DNA from: Neorhizobium petrolearium
GTDB taxonomy: Bacteria; Pseudomonadota; Alphaproteobacteria; Rhizobiales; Rhizobiaceae
NCBI RefSeq assembly: GCF_017873175.1
Contig: NZ_JAGGJW010000006.1
Coordinates: 186,001 to 250,000 of the forward strand
Direction of reading: 5' to 3'
DNA length: 64,000 nucleotides
The notes under the pieces were generated by a model that was not told where the DNA came from, made no database searches, and saw nothing but the letters and a program-made list of their open reading frames with translations. A program made the position numbers and the translations under genes. Positions 35,936 to 46,967 of this stretch are shown piece after piece; position 1 is the stretch's first letter, and the number at the start of each line of letters is the position of its first letter.

Positions 35936-36730
35936 ATGCAGAACACCTCAATCCTCGGTCGTGTCGCCTGGAACACGCTGATCACGCTGCTTTATTTTTT
36001 CCTGCTGGCGCCGATCATCATCGTCTTCATCATCTCTTTCGACACGCGCCAGTATCTCGCTTTTCCACCGGAAAGCTTGTCGTTCGGCTCCTATGTGAAA
36101 GTGTTCGAGAACGTGAAGTTCATCTCGGCGTTCTGGCGGAGCCTGGCGATCGGCGCGATTGTCGGCATCGTATCGGTTTCGGCCGGCATGCTCCTGTCGC
36201 TGTCGCTGGTGCGCTACACGTTCCGCGGCAAGGCGGTGGTGAATTTCCTCATCCTCGCGCCCTTCCTCGTGCCGCATATCGTGCTGGCGGTCGGCATCAT
36301 GCTGGTGATCGCGCCGATCGGCCTGCTCGACAGCTATCCCGGCATCGTGCTTGCCCATCTCGGCATCACGATCCCTTACACGGTACGGACGATTACCATG
36401 AGCCTGATGGCCGTCGACACGCGTGTGGAAGAGGCCGCACTGGTGCACGGGGCGTCTCCGGCCATGGTCTTCTGGCGCATCACCCTGCCGCTGGTGCGTC
36501 CCGGCCTGATCGCCGGCGCCGTGATCGCCTTCCTGATCTCCTTCGACGAGGCGACGATTTCGCTGTTCATCGTCTCGGTCAAGGCGTCCACGCTGCCGAC
36601 CGAAATTTATCACTATCTCGAATATTCCACCGATCCGCAGATCGCCGCCCTTTCCGTCATTTTGATCCTGATCTCCATCGGCGTCGTGGTCGCGGTCGAA
36701 AGATTGGTCGGCCTGCGCAGGGCAATATGA
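35936..36730 (+). CDS. PotC-like ABC permease
   Basis: A 264-aa six-helix permease with loop EAALVHGASPAMVFWRITLP. ATG 35936 is taken over a GTG twelve bases earlier because the hydrophobic N-terminus begins there. Forms the membrane channel with the preceding protein. Confidence 0.84.
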   Translation: MQNTSILGRVAWNTLITLLYFFLLAPIIIVFIISFDTRQYLAFPPESLSFGSYVKVFENVKFISAFWRSLAIGAIVGIVSVSAGMLLSLSLVRYTFRGKAVVNFLILAPFLVPHIVLAVGIMLVIAPIGLLDSYPGIVLAHLGITIPYTVRTITMSLMAVDTRVEEAALVHGASPAMVFWRITLPLVRPGLIAGAVIAFLISFDEATISLFIVSVKASTLPTEIYHYLEYSTDPQIAALSVILILISIGVVVAVERLVGLRRAI

Positions 36731-36737
36731 GGTCGGC

Positions 36738-38231
36738 ATGACAATCGTCGAAACAACGGGCGGTCCCGTCGAGGGGTTTCGGGAAAACGGATATCACGTC
36801 TTTCTCGGGGTTCCCTATGCCGCGCCGATCACGCCGGAGCGGCGCTTTGCGGCGCCGCAGCCGGTGCCCCGGTGGTCGGGCATGCGCTCCGCCAAGACAC
36901 TCAGCGCAGTCTGTCCGCAGATCCCGACCTACGGTCCCGTAGGCAAGGCGGCCGCATCGAAACTGGAGTTCGGCACGGACTTCCTGACGGTCAATATCCG
37001 GACGCCGTCGGTAACCGGTTCCGCTCCGGTACTCGTCTGGATCCATGGCGGCGGCTATGCCGTCGGTTCGGCGAACGAGGCCGTTCTGCAAAGCGGCGCC
37101 TTTGCGGCCAGTGGCATCGTCGAGGTCACCGTCAACTACCGGCTGGGCGCGCTCGGCTTCCTGCATCTGAACGACGGTTCGCCGGACAACCGCGGCCTGC
37201 TCGACCAGATCGCCGCGCTTCAGTGGGTTCGCGACAATATCAAAGCCTTCGGCGGTGACCCGAGGCGTGTCACCTTCGCTGGCCGTTCCGCCGGTGGCTT
37301 CGCGATTGCTGCGGTCATGGCCATGCCGGCTGCGCATGGTCTCTTCGCCAGGGCGATGCCGCAAAGCGGAGCGAGCACCGGCATTTCCACGATGGACGAT
37401 GCGCAGAAGCTCAATCGTCGCATGCTCGACTATCTGCAGGTGACGGAAGCCGAGCTGCACGACATGCCCTTCGAGACCCTGCTCGTTGCGCAGCGCGACC
37501 TCTGCAACGAATCCTACGAGCGGCATGACTTCGAGCGGGACGGCTCGGCGTCGATGCTGGGTGTCCCTTTCGTCCCGGTCATCGACGGCATCTCGCTTCC
37601 GCGACACCCGGAAGCCGCCGCAGCGGATGGCGAAATCATCGCCGTGCCGATGATGATCGGCTGCACGACCGGCGAATACGTGACCCATGCGACGGCACAG
37701 CCGGACATGGATTTCGAGATCGCCGCAAGCCTGCTGCACGAACGCGTGCGGCCGATGGGCCTGACCGGAGCCGGGATCGTCGAGCGCTATCGGCGTGCGT
37801 TGCCGGATCATTCTCCGCGCGGTATCTGGCGCGCCGTCGGGGGCGATCTGGTCTTCCAGAACCCGGCGACGCGCTTCGCCCGGCTGCATGCGGTCCACCA
37901 GCCCGTCTACAAATACCTCTACGGGCCGATCGGGACAGACGAACTTGGAGCGCCGCACGGCGCCGAAGTCGGCGAGGTTTGGTACCGGCGCGGCATGGAT
38001 GCCAGCCACCTGCCGGCGCGCCAAGCCGTCACGCGGCCGGATTTCGCGGCGGCTGTTCACGAGGTCTGGGTTTCCTTCATGCGCGACGAGATGCCGAAGT
38101 CGCCGGCCGGCGACTGGCCTCGCTATTCTGCCTCGCAGCCAGAGGTGCTGCATATGGATAGCGGGGATTTTCGCGTCATCGCCGACCCCTTCGATGGGCG
38201 CACCGCGCTCTGGAGCAAGGCGAGCGCGTGA
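36738..38231 (+). CDS. Type-B carboxylesterase (alpha/beta hydrolase)
   Basis: A 497-aa esterase. The family opening GFRENGYHVFLGVPYAAP, oxyanion GGGYAVGS and nucleophile elbow FAGRSAGG (Ser in G-x-S-x-G) are clear, with a late GAPHGAE as the likely His. No signal peptide, so cytoplasmic. It begins 8 bases after the transporter and overlaps the LysR frame. It may cleave an ester or carbamate of the imported compound. Confidence 0.82.
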   Translation: MTIVETTGGPVEGFRENGYHVFLGVPYAAPITPERRFAAPQPVPRWSGMRSAKTLSAVCPQIPTYGPVGKAAASKLEFGTDFLTVNIRTPSVTGSAPVLVWIHGGGYAVGSANEAVLQSGAFAASGIVEVTVNYRLGALGFLHLNDGSPDNRGLLDQIAALQWVRDNIKAFGGDPRRVTFAGRSAGGFAIAAVMAMPAAHGLFARAMPQSGASTGISTMDDAQKLNRRMLDYLQVTEAELHDMPFETLLVAQRDLCNESYERHDFERDGSASMLGVPFVPVIDGISLPRHPEAAAADGEIIAVPMMIGCTTGEYVTHATAQPDMDFEIAASLLHERVRPMGLTGAGIVERYRRALPDHSPRGIWRAVGGDLVFQNPATRFARLHAVHQPVYKYLYGPIGTDELGAPHGAEVGEVWYRRGMDASHLPARQAVTRPDFAAAVHEVWVSFMRDEMPKSPAGDWPRYSASQPEVLHMDSGDFRVIADPFDGRTALWSKASA

Positions 38232-38365
38232 AAAGGATCGCGCGACCGTTCACACCGATAAGCGCCCGCTCTGAACCGGGCTGGTCTGCCAAGGGTAAGA
38301 TGGCTATACCAACCACGTCGAAGAATGCTGGAATGTCGCTCGTAAGGGTGAAGACGGGAAACCCT

Positions 38366-39301
38366 ATGCCTCCGGAATATCTTGATACGCGGCAATTGGA
38401 GGCCTTCGTGGCCGTGATGTCCATCGGCAGTATGACGGGTGCTGCCAAGGCGCTTGGAAAATCCCAGCCGGTGGTGACGAGGCTCATTCAGGAACTGGAA
38501 CAGGAGCTGGGTTTTCCGGTGCTGCATCGCAACGGGCCGCGGATCGCCCCGACCGAGCAGGGGGTCGCCTTTTTCTCCCAGGCAGAACTGTTCCTCAGCG
38601 GGCTGCGCACCATCAGCGAAAGGGCCCGGCAGATCGAGACTGCTCAGGCGAAGGCGGTGGAACTTGCATCGATCCCGGCGATCGCCGCGAGTGTGATCCC
38701 GCTGGCGTTACAGGAGTTGCCAAAGGAACTCTTTCCCGAACATGTCCATGTGCAGAGCATCGCTTCGGAAAATGTCGTCCAGGCGGTTCTGGCGCGGACG
38801 GCCGATGTGGGCGTCGCCAGCCTGCCGCTCGACAATCCGGGTATCGACGTCCACTGGATCGGGGAGGTGCCATGCGTGGCCATCGTGGCCGCTGGCGACG
38901 ACCTGGCGGGGAAGGACATGCTGCAACCGGCCGATCTGCACGGCCGCCGCTTGATCGCCTCGGCAAATCCGTACCGGCTGCGGATGCGTATCGACCGCGC
39001 ATTTGCCGAGCATGGCATCGAGCCTGGCGGCGTCATCGACAGCAACGCCACCTATGTCTCGCTTTCACTGGCCCGCGCGGGGCTTGGAGTGGCGATCGTC
39101 GAGTCGGTCACTCTGAGCGGCTTGCCGATCAAGGACGTCTCCGTCATCCCCCTGAGCTTCCATGTCCCGTTCCATTGGGGCGTGATCACGGCGACGGGAC
39201 TTCCGCTGTCGGCGACCGTCCGGCGATTGATCGATGCGATCGAGCACCAGGCATCGAAGCTGACCAGCTTTATCAAGCACGACAGCCTGCCAAGCATATA
39301 G
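38366..39301 (+). CDS. LysR-family regulator A
   Basis: A 311-aa regulator with an N-terminal HTH (LEAFVAVMSIGSMTGAAKAL, then SQPVVTRLIQELEQELGF) and an inducer-binding domain. ATG 38366 fits the normal distance to the HTH; the frame opens at 38228 inside the esterase gene. It closes module A and is a clear paralogue of the next LysR (both contain RNGPRI after the HTH). It probably senses the module substrate. Confidence 0.85.
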   Translation: MPPEYLDTRQLEAFVAVMSIGSMTGAAKALGKSQPVVTRLIQELEQELGFPVLHRNGPRIAPTEQGVAFFSQAELFLSGLRTISERARQIETAQAKAVELASIPAIAASVIPLALQELPKELFPEHVHVQSIASENVVQAVLARTADVGVASLPLDNPGIDVHWIGEVPCVAIVAAGDDLAGKDMLQPADLHGRRLIASANPYRLRMRIDRAFAEHGIEPGGVIDSNATYVSLSLARAGLGVAIVESVTLSGLPIKDVSVIPLSFHVPFHWGVITATGLPLSATVRRLIDAIEHQASKLTSFIKHDSLPSI

Positions 39302-39520
39302 GCGTGATGATAACTGTCGCCAGACGGTGACATTTGGCCTTGAGACGAACGCTGGATGCTTGGGCGTAACCGGTATCGCTGCGCCCGGCACGTCCGTTTG
39401 AACGCGTCGAGCGATCGTGGAGGCCTTCGAAAGCGGCGCCTGCTCGAACATCGAATCCCGAAAGCACATTTTTTAGGCGGGATTTTCTATTGCCTCAAAC
39501 CTCATTATGCATTAAATGAA

Positions 39521-39534
39521 TTGACATAGATCAA
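39521..39534. promoter_or_regulatory. LysR-type T-N11-A site upstream of LysR B
   Basis: TTGA (39521-39524) and TCAA (39531-39534) form an inverted repeat with six bases between, inside an AT-rich stretch 30 bases before the LysR B start. This fits a LysR box used for autoregulation. Confidence 0.4.
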
Positions 39535-39563
39535 TGTTGCAATTTGCGCATTATGGGTTGGCG

Positions 39564-40535
39564 ATGGAAATCAAGCAGCTCGAAGTCTTTCTGGCGGTCA
39601 TGTCGGCGGGCAGCATCACCGCCGCGGCGCGCCTTTTGGACCGTTCGCAATCCCAGGTGACTCGGCTTGTCCAGGAGCTGGAGGCTTCGGTCGGGTTTCC
39701 GCTCTTCGAACGGAATGGCCCGCGCATCACGCCCACGTCCAAGGCGATCGCCTTCCATGCCGATGCTGAACGTTTCCTGACCGGGATCGGCCAGCTCCAG
39801 GAGCGGGCGAAGACGATTGCGTCCGCAGAACTTGCTCCAATCGAGATCGCCGCGATCCCGGCTTTCGCCAGCGGTCTCCTTCCCCTGGCGCTGGCCGAGA
39901 TGCCGGAAAGCCTGCTTCCCCGGAACATTCATCTGCGCAGCATTTCGGCCGAGGCTGCGGTCCAGTCCGTGCTTGCCCGCACGGCGGATCTCTGTGTTGC
40001 ATCCCTGCCGGTCGAGCATCCCGGTCTTGAAGTGCATGGCCTCTTCCAGTCGCCTTGCGTGGCGGCGGTCGCGGTGGATGATCCTCTGGCCGCCAAGCAG
40101 ACGATTTCCATGGATGATTTCGCCGATCGCTGCCTGATCACCATGGCGAACCCCTTCCGTCTGCGCCGCCGCGTCAACCAGGCGCTTGAGGTTGCCGGTG
40201 TCCGGCCGTCGCGCATCGTTGACACCAATGCGGCGCTCAATGCGTTGCAGCTCGCATCGACCGGTTTCGGCATCGCGATCGTTGAGCCCGCCACCGCCTA
40301 TGGCGTTGAGTTGAAGAATGTCGAAATCCGCCCCCTGGACATGAACGTCCCGTTTCTCTGGGGGATTTTCTCGGCGGCTTCCAGGCCGCTTCCGGATGGC
40401 GTCCTTGAGCTCATCCAGTTGATCATCAGGATTTCAGCCGCCCGCATGCCCGGTTTCATCGCGCATGATCCGGGCCATATCGAACGCGTTGCCGATGCCA
40501 CGTTCGGCGCCGGCCAACATGCACAGGAGCATTGA
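39564..40535 (+). CDS. LysR-family regulator B
   Basis: A 323-aa paralogue of LysR A, with HTH MEIKQLEVFLAVMSAGSIT then SQSQVTRLVQELEASVGF. ATG 39564 puts the HTH at the usual place. It reads in the same direction as, and runs slightly into, the monooxygenase B gene, so regulator and enzyme are probably co-transcribed. Its inducer is unknown. Confidence 0.85.
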   Translation: MEIKQLEVFLAVMSAGSITAAARLLDRSQSQVTRLVQELEASVGFPLFERNGPRITPTSKAIAFHADAERFLTGIGQLQERAKTIASAELAPIEIAAIPAFASGLLPLALAEMPESLLPRNIHLRSISAEAAVQSVLARTADLCVASLPVEHPGLEVHGLFQSPCVAAVAVDDPLAAKQTISMDDFADRCLITMANPFRLRRRVNQALEVAGVRPSRIVDTNAALNALQLASTGFGIAIVEPATAYGVELKNVEIRPLDMNVPFLWGIFSAASRPLPDGVLELIQLIIRISAARMPGFIAHDPGHIERVADATFGAGQHAQEH

Positions 40536-40537
40536 TC

Positions 40538-42022
40538 TTGAACGTCCAAGCCAAGCAGCCGGCGACGGGTCTGGCAGGCCTCGAAAGCAGACTGGCCGAC
40601 GACCTTTCGCTCCTCGAGCTTCCTCCCAAGGAGTGGGTGCCGGCGACCGAATACGACGGCAAGCGTATCTATGACGCCGTCGTCATCGGCGCCGGCATGT
40701 GCGGGCTCGTGGCGACCGCGTCGCTGAAGATGCTCGGTATCCACAACGTCGTCTGCCTTGACCGGGCTCCGCGGGGGCTCGAAGGGCCATGGGTCACGTT
40801 CGCCCGCATGGAGACGCTCCGCTCGCCTAAGCAACTGACGGGGCCGGCCCTCGGCCTGCCGTCGCTGACCTTCCGCGCCTGGTATGTGGCACAGTTCGGC
40901 CAGGACGCCTGGGAGGCGCTTGGCAAGATACCGAAAAAACAATGGATGGACTACCTGGTCTGGTATCGCAAGGTGCTTGACCTGCCGGTTCGAAATCGCA
41001 TCGCCGTCACCGGCATGGCGCCGGTCAATGACGACCTGATCGCACTTGAAGCGACCGATTTGGCAAGCGGAAGGGATGAGCGGCTATACGCACGACATGT
41101 CGTGCTTGCGACCGGCCGCGACGGCCTCGGCGGCGGCTACGTGCCGGACTTCGTGCACCACGTGGACCGCAGGTTCTGGGCGCATTCGGCCGATGACATC
41201 GATTTTGCGGCCCTGAAGGGAAAGCGCGTCGCCGTGATCGGTGCCGGTGCCTCGGCCATGGACAATGCTGCCACCGCCCTCGAAGCAGGGGCCGCCGGCG
41301 TCGACATGATCATCCGCCGCAAGGAGATGCCGCGCATCAACAAGTTCACCGGCATTTCCAGCCAGGGCGTCGTGCAGGGCTTTGCGGGCTTGAGTGACGA
41401 TTGGAAGTGGAAGTTCATGGACTATGTGCTGGGCGCCCAGACGCCGCCGCCGCGGGACTCCACGCTCCGGGTCTCCCGTCATCCGAACGGCCGTTTCTTT
41501 CTGGCGACCGGGGTGCGCGGCCTGCGTGAAAAGGGAGACGGGGTGATTGTCGAGACCAGTCGCGGCGACTTGGAGTACGACTTCGTCATCTTCGCGACAG
41601 GCTTCCGGGTGGATCTCGATGCGCGGCCGGAACTTCATCACTTCGCGCCCTTCATCCGGTTCTGGCAGGATAGCTACGCGCCCGCCGAGGGCATGGAGAA
41701 CGGTGAACTCGCGACTTCGCCCTATCTCGGTCCCGACTTCGAATTCCTCGAAAAGGTGCCGGGAAGCTGCCCCTCGCTGCGCCTCGTCCATTGCTTCAAT
41801 TACCCGGCATCGCTCAGCCACGGAAAGCTGTCGGGCGACATCCCGGCCGTCAGTGATGGCGGACGCCGGCTGGCGCGAGGCATCGCCCGCAACCTCTTCG
41901 TCGCTGATCGCGAAACCCATTTCGCCAATCTGGTGGCATACGAGACGCCGGAATTGCTTGGCGACGAGTGGACCGATTCCGCCGCGATGCTCGACGATCT
42001 CGAAAAGGGTGCAGCGGAATGA
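40538..42022 (+). CDS. Flavin-dependent monooxygenase B, paralogue of A
   Basis: A 494-aa protein with the same layout as monooxygenase A: FAD motif VVIGAGMCGLVATASL near residue 48, NAD(P)H motif AVIGAGASAMDNAATAL near 230, and VIFATGFRVD. The two share long identical runs, such as PSLTFRAW, MDYLVWYR and TPELLGDEWTD. There is no ATG; TTG 40538 is nine bases from AGGAG and best fits, with TTG 40532 as the other choice. The rare start may limit its level. It precedes a Dpp-type permease pair. Confidence 0.78.
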   Translation: MNVQAKQPATGLAGLESRLADDLSLLELPPKEWVPATEYDGKRIYDAVVIGAGMCGLVATASLKMLGIHNVVCLDRAPRGLEGPWVTFARMETLRSPKQLTGPALGLPSLTFRAWYVAQFGQDAWEALGKIPKKQWMDYLVWYRKVLDLPVRNRIAVTGMAPVNDDLIALEATDLASGRDERLYARHVVLATGRDGLGGGYVPDFVHHVDRRFWAHSADDIDFAALKGKRVAVIGAGASAMDNAATALEAGAAGVDMIIRRKEMPRINKFTGISSQGVVQGFAGLSDDWKWKFMDYVLGAQTPPPRDSTLRVSRHPNGRFFLATGVRGLREKGDGVIVETSRGDLEYDFVIFATGFRVDLDARPELHHFAPFIRFWQDSYAPAEGMENGELATSPYLGPDFEFLEKVPGSCPSLRLVHCFNYPASLSHGKLSGDIPAVSDGGRRLARGIARNLFVADRETHFANLVAYETPELLGDEWTDSAAMLDDLEKGAAE

Positions 42023-42056
42023 GAGATACGGTTCTTGCCGCTGCGGGGCCTTGCCC

Positions 42057-42974
42057 ATGAACCGCTACCTGGCAGTCAAGCTCGGAGAAGCGCTGCTCGC
42101 CATCTGGGGTGTGGTGACCATCGTGTTCTTCGTCAGCCGCGTGCTGGGCGACCCTGCGGTGCTGCTGCTTCCGGTCGGAGCCGACCAGCAGGAGATCGAC
42201 GCGCTAAGGATCTCCCTCGGCCTCGATCGGCCGATCCTCGAACAATATGCCGTTTCCATGTTCGCGATGCTGCGCGGAGATTTCGGCATCTCCTTCCAGC
42301 ATACCCGCCCGGCGATGGATGTCGTCCTCGAACGCATGCCGGCGACCGTCGAGCTTGCCGGGACCGCGTTGCTGTTCGGTACGCTGATCGGTGGCGCCGC
42401 CGGCGCGGTTGCCGCCTTGAAGCGCGGCACCATCTCCGAATTCATCGTCATGATCGCGGCCCTGCTGGGGCAGGCGACACCCGTTTTCTGGCTCGGCATC
42501 ATGCTGATCCTCGTCTTTTCGGTCGATCTCGGCTGGCTGCCGACCGGCGGCTCGGGCACGATCGCCCATCTGGTCCTGCCGGGGCTGACGCTTGCGGTCT
42601 TCGTCTCCGCCTCCATTGCCCGGCTTTTGCGGTCGTCGCTGCTCGACATCATGCGCGAGGACTACGTCCGCACCGCCCGCGCCAAGGGCCTCATGCCGCG
42701 CACGGTATTTTTCTGGCATATCGCCCGCAACGCGCTGATCCCGGTCGTGACGATGATCGGCATCATCGCCGGTGAATTGCTCGGCGGTTCGGTAGTCATC
42801 GAGACGGTGTTTGCCTGGCCGGGCGTCGGACGCATCATCATGCAGGCGATCCAGGCCCAGGATTTCCCGGTCATTCAGGCGGGTGTCGCTCTCGTCGCCG
42901 CTATCTTCATCCTCATCAATCTGCTGGTCGACCTGCTCTATGGCGTGCTCGATCCGCGTATCAGCCGACAATAA
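42057..42974 (+). CDS. Dipeptide/oligopeptide ABC permease (DppB-like)
   Basis: A 305-aa six-helix permease; N-terminal TIVFFVSRVLGDPA and loop YVRTARAKGLMPRTVFFWHI are typical of DppB/OppB. Start ATG 42057 is chosen over the long frame that runs through monooxygenase B. Partner of the next gene. Confidence 0.87.
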   Translation: MNRYLAVKLGEALLAIWGVVTIVFFVSRVLGDPAVLLLPVGADQQEIDALRISLGLDRPILEQYAVSMFAMLRGDFGISFQHTRPAMDVVLERMPATVELAGTALLFGTLIGGAAGAVAALKRGTISEFIVMIAALLGQATPVFWLGIMLILVFSVDLGWLPTGGSGTIAHLVLPGLTLAVFVSASIARLLRSSLLDIMREDYVRTARAKGLMPRTVFFWHIARNALIPVVTMIGIIAGELLGGSVVIETVFAWPGVGRIIMQAIQAQDFPVIQAGVALVAAIFILINLLVDLLYGVLDPRISRQ

Positions 42975-42986
42975 GGGGGGCGGTCC

Positions 42987-43844
42987 ATGAAGTCCTTCTT
43001 CCTCGCCCTCCTGAAAAGCCGCGCCGGACTGTTCGGCTTCGTTCTCGTCGCGGTCTTCGTCCTGGCCGCGCTGCTTGCACCCTATCTCGGCCTGCCGGTC
43101 CCGACGCGCTCGAACCTCGTCGCCCGCATGGCGGCCCCTACCTGGACGGGGCTTTTTTCGCCGGGCGCCCATCCGCTCGGCACCGACGAGCTCGGTCGCG
43201 ACATCCTTTCGCGCATCGTCTACGGGAGCCGGGTGACGCTGACGATCGCCACGGCCGCCGTCGTTCTCGGCGGCATCGTCGGCACGCTTCTCGGCATCGT
43301 CGCGGGCTATTATCGCGGCATGGTCGATCGTCTGCTGATGCGCATCGTCGATATCCAGCTCGCCCTGCCTCTCATGCTGCTCGCGCTTCTGGTGATCGCG
43401 GCGCTGGGGCCGTCCACCACCAACCTCGTCGTCGTGCTCGCGCTGACGAGCTGGTTGCGTTACGCGCGCATAATCCGCGGTCAGGTTCTGGCACTGCGGG
43501 AGAGGGAGTTCGTGCTCTCCGCGCATGCGATCGGGGCAGGGACCTGGCGCATCATGATCAAGCATCTCTTGCCGAACGTCCTGACGCCGGCGCTCGTGAT
43601 TGCGACCCTGGAGCTCGCCCGCATCATCATCATGGATGCGGCTCTATCCTTCCTCGGCCTCGGCGTCCAGCCGCCGAACCCGAGCTGGGGCCGCATGCTG
43701 GCCGATGGCCGCGTCTACATCTCGACGGCCTGGTGGATCGTCACCTTCCCGGGCGTCGCGATCCTTTTGACCGTGCTCAGCGTCAACCTCTTGGGGGATT
43801 GGCTGCGCGACTATTTCGATCCGAAATTGAGGACCATGCGATGA
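42987..43844 (+). CDS. Dipeptide/oligopeptide ABC permease (DppC-like)
   Basis: A 285-aa permease with the DppC hallmark HPLGTDELGRDILSRIVYGS and loop VLSAHAIGAGTWRIMIKHLL. It ends in ATGA overlap with the M24 gene. Confidence 0.87.
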   Translation: MKSFFLALLKSRAGLFGFVLVAVFVLAALLAPYLGLPVPTRSNLVARMAAPTWTGLFSPGAHPLGTDELGRDILSRIVYGSRVTLTIATAAVVLGGIVGTLLGIVAGYYRGMVDRLLMRIVDIQLALPLMLLALLVIAALGPSTTNLVVVLALTSWLRYARIIRGQVLALREREFVLSAHAIGAGTWRIMIKHLLPNVLTPALVIATLELARIIIMDAALSFLGLGVQPPNPSWGRMLADGRVYISTAWWIVTFPGVAILLTVLSVNLLGDWLRDYFDPKLRTMR

Positions 43845-45031
43845 ACAAGATATCCCCATCCAGTCTGCCGCCTCGCGTCGGACGCCTCAAGGCGGGCATG
43901 GCGAAACAGGACGTCGATGTCATCATTTCATTCAAGCCGGAAAACAGCTTCTATTTCACTGGTTTCAACCCGATCATCTATTCGCATCCGGTGATTGCCA
44001 TCCTCACGCGTGACCATGATCCGATCATGCTCGTGCATGCGCTGCGCGACGATCATGGCCGGGCGAGCGCCTGGGTACCGGACATTCGCCTTTATGGCGT
44101 ATGGTCCACCAAGGTGACGATGGGGCCGAACTGGCAGGATGCGCTTGCCTCCATCCTCGGCGATCTCGGCGTTGCCGCAAAGACGGTCGGCATCGAGGAA
44201 GAGTTCGTCTCGATCCAGCGGCTCGGCCAGCTTCACAAGGCCTTGCCGGACGCGAAGTTCACCGATGTCAGCCATCTCATCGACCATTGCCGACTGATCA
44301 AGGATCCCGACGAGATCGCCCAGGCACGCATTGCCGCGAAGATCGCCGACCTTGGCATGGATACTGCGGTCGAAACGCTGGCGGCGGGCGGAACGGAGCG
44401 GGACGTCGCGGTCGCCTCGATGCACGCGATGAACAGGCTCTGGGCGGAAAACTATCCCGATGTGGAAGTCTGTGATTTCGGCTCACTGGAGGGTGGCGTT
44501 CAGAACGGCCTCTGGACCTGGGTGCTCTCCGGCCCGCGCATGTTCTTCAATTGCGACAACCCCACCCAGCGCAAGCCGCAGCGCGGCGAGGCGGTCTCTG
44601 TTCTCATCTGGACGATCGCCAACGGCATCCATGCGGAAAACGAGCGGACAGTGGCCATGGGGCCGCTGCCGGAGGTCAACAGGCGGGCGCTCGACGCCAT
44701 CCTCGAGATCCGCGAGGAGGTCGATGCGATCATCAGGCCCGGGACACCCTACAGGGACCTGTTCGAGAAGACCCGTGAGGGCCTGAAGAAGCGCGGCTAC
44801 GGTGCCAACATTCCCGGTCGCATCGGCCACGGAATCGGGCTCGGCGCCCATGAGCATTCCTCGCTCGACGCCAATTCTTCGTTGGTGCTGGAGCCGGGCA
44901 TGATCTTCACCTTCGAGCCCAATATCCGTGTGCCCGGCGTTTGCGCCACACAGATTTCCGACACGGTTCTCATGACCGAAACCGGCCGCGAATACCTGAC
45001 CCGCTCCGCCGGCGGCTACCTGGAGGTCTGA
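43841..45031 (+). CDS. Creatinase-like M24-family hydrolase lacking metal ligands
   Basis: A 396-aa pita-bread-fold protein with an N-terminal creatinase domain (KPENSFYFTGFNPIIYSHPV). In metal-dependent Xaa-Pro peptidases two Asp, a His and two Glu bind the metals. Here the Asp region reads VSVLIWTIANGIHAENERTV and the final Glu region reads QISDTV, while RIGHGIG and FTFEP are kept. That resembles creatinase and ectoine hydrolase, which work without metal, so it may hydrolyse an amide or guanidino compound. Start overlaps the permease stop. Confidence 0.78.
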   Translation: MNKISPSSLPPRVGRLKAGMAKQDVDVIISFKPENSFYFTGFNPIIYSHPVIAILTRDHDPIMLVHALRDDHGRASAWVPDIRLYGVWSTKVTMGPNWQDALASILGDLGVAAKTVGIEEEFVSIQRLGQLHKALPDAKFTDVSHLIDHCRLIKDPDEIAQARIAAKIADLGMDTAVETLAAGGTERDVAVASMHAMNRLWAENYPDVEVCDFGSLEGGVQNGLWTWVLSGPRMFFNCDNPTQRKPQRGEAVSVLIWTIANGIHAENERTVAMGPLPEVNRRALDAILEIREEVDAIIRPGTPYRDLFEKTREGLKKRGYGANIPGRIGHGIGLGAHEHSSLDANSSLVLEPGMIFTFEPNIRVPGVCATQISDTVLMTETGREYLTRSAGGYLEV

Positions 45032-45038
45032 ACGTCCG

Positions 45039-46045
45039 ATGGCTCCGCTGCTCGAGGTCCGCAATCTTACCGTCGCGTTCGACACGCCATCCGGCACGGT
45101 GCATGCCGTCAACGACGTGTGCTACACCCTTGAGGAGGGCGAGACCCTTGGCATCGTCGGCGAATCCGGTTCGGGCAAGAGCGTGCATGCGCTTTCGATG
45201 GTCGGGCTGATCGCCACCCCACCGGGCCGCGTCGTCAGCGGCGAGGTGATCTTTAACGGTCGCGACCTGCTGAGACTCTCGCAACGTGAGCTTTTCGAGG
45301 TGCGCGGCAAGGAGATCGGCTTCGTCTTCCAGGACCCGATGACCTCGCTCAACCCGGTGCTGACGATCGAGCGGCAGATCGCCGAGCCGCTGCGCCGGCA
45401 CTTCGGCATGACGAAGAGCCAGGCACGGGCGCGGGTGATCGAACTTCTTGAACTGGTCGGCATTCCCGATGCCGCCCGCCGCGCCCGGCAATATCCGCAT
45501 GAATTTTCCGGCGGCATGCGCCAGCGGGTGATGATCGCCATCGGCATTTCCTGCAACCCGAAGCTCCTGATCGCCGACGAGGCGACGACGGCGCTCGACG
45601 TCACCGTCCAGGCGCAGATCCTCGATCTCGTCCGCGATCTGAAACGCAAGATCGGCACGACTGTCATCTGGATCACCCACGACATGGGCGTGGTCGCCGG
45701 GTTGGCCGATACAGTGCAGGTCATGTATGGCGGCCGCATCATGGAGCGTGGCCCGGTTCGTTCCGTTTTCCATGATCCGCGCAGCGCCTATACCTGGGGT
45801 CTCCTGAAATCGCTTCCCCATGGCGGCCGGCGCGGTGTCAACCGGCTCTATCAGATTCCCGGCAATCCACCCGATCTGACGAAGGAGCCGGTCGGCGATC
45901 CTTTCGCACCGCGCAATCCCTTCGCCACGGAGCGGTGCAGGTTGGAAACGCCGCCGCTTGTCGATGCTGCCGACAGCACTCCCGGCCATCAGGTGGCGGC
46001 CTGGTACGACCTGCGTGCCGAGCTTGCGCGCATGGAGGTACAGGC

Positions 46046-46049
<4 letters not shown>
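45039..46049 (+). CDS. Oligopeptide ABC ATPase, OppD-like
   Basis: A 336-aa ATPase: Walker A GESGSGKS, signature FSGGMRQRVMIAIG, Walker B LLIADEATTALD, and the C-terminal oligopeptide-transport domain. Its last codons overlap the OppF-like start by ATGA. Confidence 0.88.
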
Positions 46050-46963
<914 letters not shown>

Positions 46964-46967
46964 CGCC

